This document shows, in pieces, positions 1-5,428 of a stretch of 8,728 nt of DNA. The DNA comes from an uncultured cyanobacterium (GTDB lineage Bacteria > Cyanobacteriota > Cyanobacteriia > Cyanobacteriales > Geitlerinemataceae), in assembly GCA_937121005.1 (NCBI GenBank), contig CAKZKB010000193.1, positions 1-8,728 of the forward strand, read 5' to 3'. Position numbers and translations under genes: made by a program. The first letter of the stretch is position 1; each line of letters begins with the position of its first letter. The notes under the pieces are model-generated. The model was not told the DNA's origin, did no database searches, and was given only the letters and a program-made list of their open reading frames with translations.

Positions 1-60
1 TAAATCATTTTGGGGCCTGTTTATCAGTCCGTTCGATAAAATCTCGAAAAGTCTAGGATA

Positions 61-82
61 GGATATCGCGATCGATATATCC
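61..82. other. Stem-loop, possible weak terminator of an upstream gene
   Basis: ATATCG (63-68) pairs with CGATAT (73-78) around a CGAT loop. Outer GG (61-62) can pair with CC (81-82) across an AT bulge. The sequence CTATTTTG follows. It could be the terminator of a gene left of the window, but it is also a GATC-rich palindrome of the type common in HIP1-rich genomes, so the terminator reading is weak. Confidence 0.2.
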
Positions 83-124
83 CTATTTTGTGAAATTGGC
101 GTAATATTAGTTGTTGTAATCGAT

Positions 125-268
125 ATGGGTTTGTGGAGCAAATTATTAGAGAAATGAAGCAAAAAGCACCTCGTCTGTACTGAAGAGGAAATCGATCGCT
201 TGTCAGCCGATTTGCTACGGCTCGATCGTCTATCTCCTTCTACCCTTCCCTCCGGGGTTGCACCATAA
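125..268 (+). pseudogene. Interrupted small reading frame, possible gene remnant
   Basis: One frame opens at ATG 125 (MGLWSKLLEK), meets TGA at 155-157, then continues in the same frame for 36 codons to TAA at 266-268. The second part reads as a plausible protein, with an acidic stretch followed by an amphipathic leucine-rich segment (EEEIDRLSADLLRLDRL). No frameshift is needed, only one stop codon in frame. It may be a small gene killed by a nonsense mutation, or chance. I do not recognise the family. No good ribosome binding site precedes ATG 125. Confidence 0.22.
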
Positions 269-287
269 GTCGCCAAGCCTCTATAAT
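258..287 (+). promoter_or_regulatory. Distal promoter candidate for ppsA
   Basis: A perfect -10 hexamer TATAAT lies at 282-287, with TTGCAC at 258-263 as a partial -35 (TTG conserved) and an 18-bp spacer. A start near 294 would give a leader of about 155 nt that includes the GTTAA repeats. A second -10-like TATAGT sits at 291-296. Confidence 0.35.
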
Positions 288-324
288 TGATATAGTGTGC
301 CTCAACTAAAACAACATAAAAGTT

Positions 325-365
325 GTTAATTAAAAAGTTAACAAACTGTTAATTTAAGATAAGAT
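325..365 (+). promoter_or_regulatory. GTTAA repeat operator candidate and proximal ppsA promoter
   Basis: Three related octamers follow each other: GTTAATTA at 325-332, GTTAACAA at 337-344 and GTTAATTT at 348-355, with starts 12 and 11 bp apart. The last two enclose a 15-bp inverted repeat, TTAACA-AAC-TGTTAA (338-352). A -35-like TTAACA (338-343), 16-bp spacer and -10-like TAAGAT (360-365) overlap them. Direct repeats one helical turn apart that overlap a -35 are typical of OmpR/PhoB-type regulator sites. The cyanobacterial Pho box (PyTTAAPyPyW repeated every 11 bp) is a near but imperfect match. Which regulator binds is unknown. Confidence 0.3.
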
Positions 366-449
366 ATTTATCAGATTGGCGCAAAAAGATTGTAGCGATC
401 GACACCTCTGCTAAACTAAAAGGTGAAGCGTTAAGAAGAGGGTAAGGAT

Positions 450-2951
450 ATGGTTAGTACCGCCCCAGAACGAGTGGATCGAGAGTCGCGAGAAGACGCT
501 TTCGTGCTGTGGTTTGAAGAAGTTGGCATTGCCGACATTAACTTAGTTGGGGGGAAAAATGCCTCTTTAGGCGAGATGATCCGCCAGCTTTCCTCCAAAG
601 GTGTCAGCGTTCCTACTGGATTTGCCACCACTGCTTATGCGTATCGCTACTTCGTAGAAAAAGCAGGCTTAGAAAAAAAATTGCGTAAGTTGTTTTCCGA
701 TCTCGACGTAGAAGACATGGAAAACTTACGCGATCGCGGCAAGCAAGCACGAGCGCTGGTATTGAACACGCCATTTCCTAAAGACTTAGAAGCGGCGATC
801 GTCACTGCCTATTTCAAACTGTGCGAGCGCTACGGACACAATACGGAAAGCTGCGATCGCTTTGAGGATCCGGTCGATCGCGAAGCGTGCAAATCCTACA
901 GTTACGACACCGACGTTGCCGTGCGATCGAGTGCCACCGCCGAAGATTTGCCCGATGCTAGTTTTGCCGGACAGCAAGAAACCTACCTCAACGTTCATGG
1001 GGCAAAAGCGGTTCTAGAATCGTGCCACAAATGCTTTGCCTCCTTGTTTACAAACCGGGCAATTTCCTATCGCACTATTAAAGGCTTCGACCATTTTGCC
1101 GTTGCCCTTTCAGTGGGCGTACAAAAAATGGTACGCTCGGATTTGGCATCTTCCGGTGTCATGTTCTCCATCGACACCGAAACCGGATTCAAAAATGCCG
1201 CTTTGGTGACGGCTGCCTACGGTTTGGGCGAAAACGTCGTCCAAGGGGCAGTGAACCCCGACGAATATTTCGTCTTTAAACCCACGCTGCAACAAGGCTT
1301 CAAACCCATCTTAGAAAAACGCCTAGGCAGCAAAGAAATCAAGATGGTCTACGATATCGGCGGCGGCAAGCTGACTAAAAATGTCCCCGTGGCCGAACCC
1401 GATCGCGGCAAATTTGCCATCAGCGAAGATGAGATTTTGACCCTAGCAAAATGGGCTTGTATCATCGAAGATCATTACAGCAGCGTGCGCGGTCAGTACA
1501 CGCCCATGGATATCGAGTGGGCCAAAGATGGCATCACTGGGGAACTGTTTATCGTCCAAGCGCGACCGGAAACCGTGCAATCGCAAAAATCCGGTAGCGT
1601 TCTCAAACACTACAAACTCAACGGATCTGGCGATATTATTTCCACAGGTCGTGCCGTCGGCGAAGCCATCGGCCAAGGGGCAGCCCGCGTAATTCTCGAC
1701 GTTCATAAAATCGATGAATTCCAAGCTGGGGAAGTGTTGGTCACAAACAAAACTGACCCCGACTGGGAACCGATTATGAAAAAATCGAGCGCGATCGTCA
1801 CTAACCAAGGGGGACGCACCTGCCACGCCGCTATTATCGCCCGCGAAATGGGAATTCCGGCGATCGTCGGTTGCGGCGATGCCACCGATACCGTGAAAAC
1901 GGGGCAAGATATCACCGTTTCTTGTGCCGAAGGGGAAGAAGGGCGCGTTTACGCTGGCTTGGTTCCTTTTGAAATCGAAGAAACCGTTCTCGACAACTTG
2001 CCCGACACGCACACCAAAATTTTGATGAATGTCGGCAACCCGGAAGAAGCCTTCGGTTTGGCAGCCATTCCTTGCGACGGCGTAGGCTTAGCACGCCTCG
2101 AGTTTATCATTGCCAACCATATTAAAGCCCACCCCTTGGCGTTGATGAATTTCGACACCCTAGAAGACCCGTTAGTGAAGCGCGAAATCGCCAAACTCAC
2201 GGCCCAATACGACAACAAACCGGATTTCTTTGTCGATAAATTGGCTCAAGGTGTGGGGACGATCGCGGCCGCATTTTACCCGAACCCGGTTGTCGTGCGG
2301 ATGTCCGACTTCAAGAGTAACGAATACGCCAATTTACTCGGGGGTCGTCAGTTCGAGCCCAAAGAAGAAAACCCGATGATTGGCTGGCGCGGCGCATCCC
2401 GTTACTACGATCCCAACTATCGCGAAGCCTACGGGTTAGAATGCAAAGCCCTCAAACGAGTTCGCGATGAAATGGGGTTAACGAATGTGATTCCCATGAT
2501 TCCATTTTGTCGCACTCCAGATGAAGGGCGCAAAGTGCTGGCCGAAATGGAAAAACACGGCTTGAAACGGGGCGAAAATGGCTTGCAAGTGTACGTCATG
2601 TGCGAAATTCCCAGTAACGTGATTTTGGCAGATGAGTACAGCAAAGTCTTCGATGGCTTCTCCATTGGGTCAAACGATTTAACTCAATTAACCCTGGGTC
2701 TCGATCGCGATTCGTCTTTAGTGGCACACATTTTTGACGAACGCAATGAAGGCGTAAAAACGATGGTGAAAATGGTCATCGAAAAAGCCAAAGACAACGA
2801 TCGCAAAATCGGTATTTGCGGTCAAGCACCTTCGGACTATCCCGAATTTGCTCGCTTCTTAGTGGAGTTGGGCATCGATTCGATTAGCTTGAACCCCGAC
2901 GCAGTGCTGAAAACCCGCTTAGATATTGCTGAGTTGGAACAAAGCCTGTGA
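450..2951 (+). CDS. ppsA: Phosphoenolpyruvate synthase (pyruvate, water dikinase)
   Basis: This cytoplasmic enzyme makes PEP from pyruvate and ATP, releasing AMP and phosphate, for gluconeogenesis and carbon balance. The 833-residue protein has the expected order: N-terminal ATP-grasp domain (about 20-375, with GGKNASLGEM near 34 and VRSSATAEDLPDASFAGQQ near 158), central phosphohistidine domain with GGRTCHAAIIARE (catalytic His459), and C-terminal PEP/pyruvate barrel (about 525-825) with SIGSNDLTQL (738-747) and GICGQAPSD carrying the family's catalytic Cys790. It is about 40 residues longer than the 792-residue E. coli enzyme. Part of this is an insertion at about 130-152, rich in Cys, Asp and Glu, before the DVAVRSS motif. 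ATG 450 is supported by GAGGG at 438-442, eight bases upstream. The downstream kinase gene is convergent, so ppsA is monocistronic. Confidence 0.97.
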   Translation: MVSTAPERVDRESREDAFVLWFEEVGIADINLVGGKNASLGEMIRQLSSKGVSVPTGFATTAYAYRYFVEKAGLEKKLRKLFSDLDVEDMENLRDRGKQARALVLNTPFPKDLEAAIVTAYFKLCERYGHNTESCDRFEDPVDREACKSYSYDTDVAVRSSATAEDLPDASFAGQQETYLNVHGAKAVLESCHKCFASLFTNRAISYRTIKGFDHFAVALSVGVQKMVRSDLASSGVMFSIDTETGFKNAALVTAAYGLGENVVQGAVNPDEYFVFKPTLQQGFKPILEKRLGSKEIKMVYDIGGGKLTKNVPVAEPDRGKFAISEDEILTLAKWACIIEDHYSSVRGQYTPMDIEWAKDGITGELFIVQARPETVQSQKSGSVLKHYKLNGSGDIISTGRAVGEAIGQGAARVILDVHKIDEFQAGEVLVTNKTDPDWEPIMKKSSAIVTNQGGRTCHAAIIAREMGIPAIVGCGDATDTVKTGQDITVSCAEGEEGRVYAGLVPFEIEETVLDNLPDTHTKILMNVGNPEEAFGLAAIPCDGVGLARLEFIIANHIKAHPLALMNFDTLEDPLVKREIAKLTAQYDNKPDFFVDKLAQGVGTIAAAFYPNPVVVRMSDFKSNEYANLLGGRQFEPKEENPMIGWRGASRYYDPNYREAYGLECKALKRVRDEMGLTNVIPMIPFCRTPDEGRKVLAEMEKHGLKRGENGLQVYVMCEIPSNVILADEYSKVFDGFSIGSNDLTQLTLGLDRDSSLVAHIFDERNEGVKTMVKMVIEKAKDNDRKIGICGQAPSDYPEFARFLVELGIDSISLNPDAVLKTRLDIAELEQSL

Positions 2952-2986
2952 CCTCTAACCTCTAACCGCAACCGTAGCAACCGTAG
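2951..2986. repeat. Short direct repeats after ppsA
   Basis: Two copies of ACCTCTA (2951-2957, 2958-2964) begin on the last base of the ppsA stop codon. Two copies of the 9-mer CAACCGTAG (2969-2977, 2978-2986) follow and run into the next hairpin. The ACCTC core recurs in other gaps of this window. Confidence 0.6.
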
Positions 2987-3008
2987 GGCGGGCAATGCCC
3001 GCCCTTTC
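2986..3008 (+). terminator. GC-rich hairpin, ppsA terminator or dispersed palindrome
   Basis: GGGCGGGC (2986-2993) pairs perfectly with GCCCGCCC (2997-3004) around the loop AAT, then TTTC. The short T stretch makes it a modest intrinsic terminator for ppsA. The sequence GTAGGGCGGGCAATGCCCGCCC also resembles a palindrome I know as dispersed in many cyanobacterial genomes, so it may be a repeat element that happens to lie here. No T-run follows on the minus strand, so it is a less likely terminator for the kinase gene. Confidence 0.5.
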
Positions 3009-3020
3009 AAGTTTCCAGGT

Positions 3021-3070
3021 AGCCTCAATATAGGCTTTTCTAGCACGAGAAATGGTCGTTTCAGGCGACC
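3021..3070 (+). terminator. Two further small hairpins downstream of ppsA
   Basis: AGCCT (3021-3025) pairs with AGGCT (3032-3036) around a 6-nt loop and is followed by TTTC (3037-3040), a terminator-like form. GGTCG (3054-3058) pairs with CGACC (3066-3070) around 7 nt, without a T tail. Both stems are only 5 bp, so each is weak alone. Together with the hairpin at 2986 they give three structures within 85 bp. Confidence 0.3.
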
Positions 3071-3109
3071 GAATGTGCAGATTCTAGGGAATTGGAGGGA
3101 TAGTCAAAA

Positions 3110-3160
3110 CCTAATCCCTAATCCCTAATCCCTAAAACCTAATCCCTAGAACCTCATACC
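3110..3160. repeat. Heptad tandem array (CCTAATC type)
   Basis: Seven consecutive 7-bp units are in perfect register: CCTAATC three times (3110-3130), then CCTAAAA, CCTAATC, CCTAGAA and CCTCATA, followed by CC. Only the leading CCT is invariant. Lost units would not change phase, so the array looks like an ageing STRR-type repeat. It ends 2 bp before the complement of the kinase stop codon at 3162-3164. Confidence 0.85.
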
Positions 3161-3161
3161 T

Positions 3162-4955
3162 TTACGAAAAATCCCATTCTGTTTCTTCAGAAGCGCTATT
3201 GTTCGCCGTCATTTCGAGATTGGGGGTTGCGGTTCCGTTGCGATCGCCTGTCACTGTTCCTTTCTCGCAAGTGCCGCATTTATCCTCGGGTTCGGGTTTC
3301 TCTTCCGTTGGAATTGTGGCCACGTAAGCAGGTAAATCGACGGTAAAGGTAGACCCGCGATCGACCTTACTTTTAACGGAAATATCGCCCCCCATCATCT
3401 GACAAAAGCGGCGAGTAATCGCTAAACCCAAACCCGTCCCGCCGTATTTGCGAGTGGTAGATTCATCGGCTTGTTTGAACGGTTGAAAGACTTGTTGAAT
3501 TTGTTCGTCGCTCATCCCAATCCCCGTATCGCTGACGCGAATACAAATCCAGTCAAAGGAACCGGAACTGTCCTCGTCGCGATCGCCTTCGGTTAAGGTA
3601 TCGCTAAAGGGTGAAGTCTGCCGAGAAACCGTGAGTTCGATCGTCCCTTGATGGGTAAATTTCGACGCATTGCTGAGCAGGTTGAGCATGATTTGACGAA
3701 CTTTTTGCGCGTCGGTATAAGCCGATCCTAAATAGGGAGAACAGCGCACTTGCAGTAAATTGGTATTTTTCTCCACAAGCGGCTGCACCGTCGATGCGAC
3801 TTCCGATACCAACTTGGCCATATCGAAGCGTTCGGGGACTAAATCCATCTTGCCCGCTTCAATTTTAGAAAAGTCGAGGATATCGCTGATAATGGTGAGT
3901 AAATTGCGCCCTGCGGTAGAAATACTTTTGAGATCGTCAAACAGTTCTTCGTCTTCAACGCCCAAATCTTCAATCTCTTCTTGGACGATCTCGCTATAGC
4001 CAATAATCGCATTGAGCGGCGTTCTCAGTTCGTGACTCATGTTGGCTAAAAACGAACTTTTCGCTTGGTTTGCAGCTTCGGCGGCGATCGTCGCTTGGTA
4101 GAGTTCGGCTTCGGCACGCTTGCGCTCGGTAATGTCGCGAGCGAAGGTACAGCTATAGTCTTGGCCTTTATACGTCAGAGCGCTAATGGTAATTTCAACG
4201 GGAAAGATGCGCCCGTCTTTTGTGCGGTGGCGCGAGTCGAGGGTTAAAGATCCAAATTCCAAAATTTGATCCCAATAGTCGGGCCAAATTTCGGGCGGTA
4301 AATCTGGGTTGATGTCGTGCAAGGTCATCGATACCAGTTGCTCTCGGGAATATCCTAACGAGACGCAGGCGGTATCGTTGACATAAAACAAACGTCCGTC
4401 GCGGGCGATCCAAAATACCGCATCTCCCGATCGATCGATGGAGAGTTGCGACAGAGGTAAGGTTTCTTCTAAACGGGCTCGCTGCGATCGCTCTTGTTGC
4501 AGTTGAGAGGCGATCCCGTCAAATTTGCGCCGCAGTTTTCGCCGCGCTAAAATGCGATCGCCGATCTCTTCAACTGTAAAAATAGCTCCCCCGATTTCTC
4601 CGGTCGCTGTTTTCCAGGGAGAGGTTTTCCACTGTAAATAGGTGATTCTTCCGTCGGGACAGACAAACTTGCTTTCTTCCGGGCGATCGCTTTTTCCTTG
4701 CAAGCAACGCTGATGTACCTCGCGCCATTTCTCCGCTTGCTGGGGAAATATATCGTAATGACAGCGACCGATAATTGCGTCGGGATCGAAACCGAACAGG
4801 TGCGTCCAGCCTCGAGAGACGGCCAAATAGCAGCAGTCGCGATCGACCATGGCGATGGCGGTGGCGTTGCTTTCCCAAAACGCCCGGAACAGGTCGGGGT
4901 TATCGTACATGAATCTGAAGCGGAGACGATCGCGATCGAGCGGCCCGAACCTCAC
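3162..4955 (-). CDS. Soluble PAS-PAS sensor histidine kinase
   Basis: The protein autophosphorylates on histidine in response to an unknown signal. Domains in order (numbered from the GTG start): PAS at about 20-135, a basic coiled linker (135-170), PAS at about 170-278 ending in FARDITERKRAEAEL, HisKA with SHELRTPLN (phospho-His308), and HATPase with the N box at 425-433, DTGIG (476-480), F490 and GGTGLGL (505-511). All catalytic boxes are intact, so it should be active. No membrane segment is visible, so it is likely cytosolic. There is no receiver domain and no adjacent regulator gene. A polar tail (about 545-597) contains CGTC (560-563). The longest frame starts at GTG 4955. ATG 4910 (582 residues, starting MYDNPDLF) begins just before the first PAS and is the likelier start. 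Neither has a clear ribosome binding site. The ligand is unknown. Confidence 0.93.
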   Translation of the reverse strand: MRFGPLDRDRLRFRFMYDNPDLFRAFWESNATAIAMVDRDCCYLAVSRGWTHLFGFDPDAIIGRCHYDIFPQQAEKWREVHQRCLQGKSDRPEESKFVCPDGRITYLQWKTSPWKTATGEIGGAIFTVEEIGDRILARRKLRRKFDGIASQLQQERSQRARLEETLPLSQLSIDRSGDAVFWIARDGRLFYVNDTACVSLGYSREQLVSMTLHDINPDLPPEIWPDYWDQILEFGSLTLDSRHRTKDGRIFPVEITISALTYKGQDYSCTFARDITERKRAEAELYQATIAAEAANQAKSSFLANMSHELRTPLNAIIGYSEIVQEEIEDLGVEDEELFDDLKSISTAGRNLLTIISDILDFSKIEAGKMDLVPERFDMAKLVSEVASTVQPLVEKNTNLLQVRCSPYLGSAYTDAQKVRQIMLNLLSNASKFTHQGTIELTVSRQTSPFSDTLTEGDRDEDSSGSFDWICIRVSDTGIGMSDEQIQQVFQPFKQADESTTRKYGGTGLGLAITRRFCQMMGGDISVKSKVDRGSTFTVDLPAYVATIPTEEKPEPEDKCGTCEKGTVTGDRNGTATPNLEMTANNSASEETEWDFS

Positions 4956-5006
4956 CGAGAGGGCTTCGCTATCCCAATCGCATCTGAGGGGTGACAGTAC
5001 GCATCG

Positions 5007-5015
5007 ATCTTAACA
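5007..5015 (-). promoter_or_regulatory. Possible extended -10 promoter of the histidine kinase gene
   Basis: On the minus strand, TGT followed by TAAGAT (complement of 5007-5015) fits an extended -10 (TGn plus hexamer). No convincing -35 lies upstream. Transcription would start near 5000. A perfect palindrome TTAATATTAA at 5019-5028 lies just upstream. Confidence 0.25.
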
Positions 5016-5047
5016 GCCTTAATATTAAAACGCCGCGATTGCCTGTA

Positions 5048-5115
5048 GGGGGATGGGGAGAGGGGGAGAGGGGGAGGGGGAGACAAGGGGACAAGGAGAC
5101 AAGGGGATGGGGAGA
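5048..5115. repeat. G-run tract with short repeats
   Basis: The plus strand carries runs of four or five G at 5048-5052, 5055-5058, 5062-5066, 5070-5074, 5076-5080 and 5087-5090, separated mostly by 1-3 bases. It then has 8-bp units AGACAAGG, GGACAAGG, AGACAAGG and GGATGGGG at 5081-5112. The purine strand has no C before 5084. The spacing meets the usual sequence rule for an intramolecular G-quadruplex. The tract lies between the 3' side of the tRNA gene and the promoter side of the kinase gene. Confidence 0.75.
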
Positions 5116-5123
5116 AATCAATA

Positions 5124-5158
5124 TTCATCCTTCATCCTTCTGACTTCATCCTTTCTAT
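5124..5158. repeat. Heptad tandem array (TTCATCC type)
   Basis: Five consecutive 7-bp units are seen: TTCATCC, TTCATCC, TTCTGAC, TTCATCC, TTTCTAT. Two spare bases (CC) separate it from the next array. It is degenerate but keeps the 7-bp register. Confidence 0.65.
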
Positions 5159-5160
5159 CC

Positions 5161-5195
5161 ACCTCACACCTCGAACCTCATACCTCGCACCTCAA
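5161..5195. repeat. Heptad tandem array (ACCTCnn type)
   Basis: Five units share the core ACCTC, with the last two bases variable: ACCTCAC, ACCTCGA, ACCTCAT, ACCTCGC, ACCTCAA. It ends 2 bp from the 3' end of the tRNA gene. A tRNA precursor running past its 3' end would carry the complement, five GAGGT motifs spaced 7 nt apart. Confidence 0.85.
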
Positions 5196-5197
5196 GA

Positions 5198-5270
5198 CGG
5201 GCGTGGAGGGACTCGAACCCCCGGCACCCAGAACCGGAATCTGGTGCTCTATCCGCTGAGCTACACGCCC
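5198..5270 (-). tRNA. tRNA-Arg (anticodon CCG)
   Basis: Read on the minus strand, the 73-nt gene folds fully: 7-bp acceptor stem (GGGCGTG with CACGCCC), 4-bp D stem (GCTC with GAGC), 5-bp anticodon stem (CCAGA with TCTGG) and 5-bp T stem (GGGGG with CCCTC, one G-T pair) with T loop TTCGAGT. The anticodon loop TTCCGGT gives CCG, decoding CGG. Arginine identity elements A20 and C35 fit, and the discriminator is G73. The CCA end is not encoded and must be added after transcription. The gene is divergent from sqdB. Confidence 0.96.
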
Positions 5271-5282
5271 TCGAGAAGTTCC

Positions 5283-5311
5283 ATTGTAGCCGATCGCGAT
5301 CGAAAAAACAA
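5283..5311 (-). promoter_or_regulatory. Promoter of tRNA-Arg
   Basis: On the minus strand, TTGTTT (complement of 5306-5311) and TACAAT (complement of 5283-5288) are separated by 17 bp and would start transcription about 5-6 bases before the mature tRNA. The spacer is largely the perfect 12-bp palindrome CGATCGCGATCG (5291-5302), with two GATC sites. Confidence 0.5.
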
Positions 5312-5428
5312 CATCGGATCGGAGCGGGGCCGAGCCGCCAGGAAAAAATAGCGAATTTAACCAAAAAGATGTCACGGGGGACACAAACCTGGTAGATTGA
5401 GCGGAGTATCGGCAAGAATGTAAACAGT

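Larger units (their letters stand above)
1..449. other. Intergenic region upstream of ppsA
   Basis: No intact gene is visible in this stretch. It holds a small stem-loop at 61-82, an interrupted small reading frame at 125-268, a distal promoter candidate at 258-287, and an AT-rich block with repeated GTTAA elements at 325-365 just before ppsA. The base composition turns markedly AT-rich between about 285 and 420, as expected for a promoter region. Any gene to the left of the window would end before position 1, since none of the frames entering from the left looks coding. Confidence 0.6.

Noticed and set aside
1443..2012. 189-residue frame on the minus strand inside ppsA
   Set aside because: It lies wholly antisense to a conserved region of ppsA that includes the catalytic histidine motif, so it is a shadow of that codon pattern.
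3110..5195. CRISPR array
   Set aside because: The repeats are 7 bp and contiguous, without spacers or a cas gene.
5053..5259. 68-residue frame on the plus strand through the repeats and the tRNA antisense
   Set aside because: The C-terminal half is the antisense of the tRNA and the N-terminal half is G-rich repeat. No protein-like composition.
5356..5363. TTTAACCA before sqdB as a Pho box, which would fit sulfolipid replacing phospholipid under phosphate limitation
   Set aside because: Only a single half-site. No second copy 11 bp away on either side.
5418..5423. ATG-TAA minimal frame eight bases before the sqdB start
   Set aside because: Such a start-stop element could affect initiation, but a single ATGTAA is expected by chance and has no ribosome binding site.
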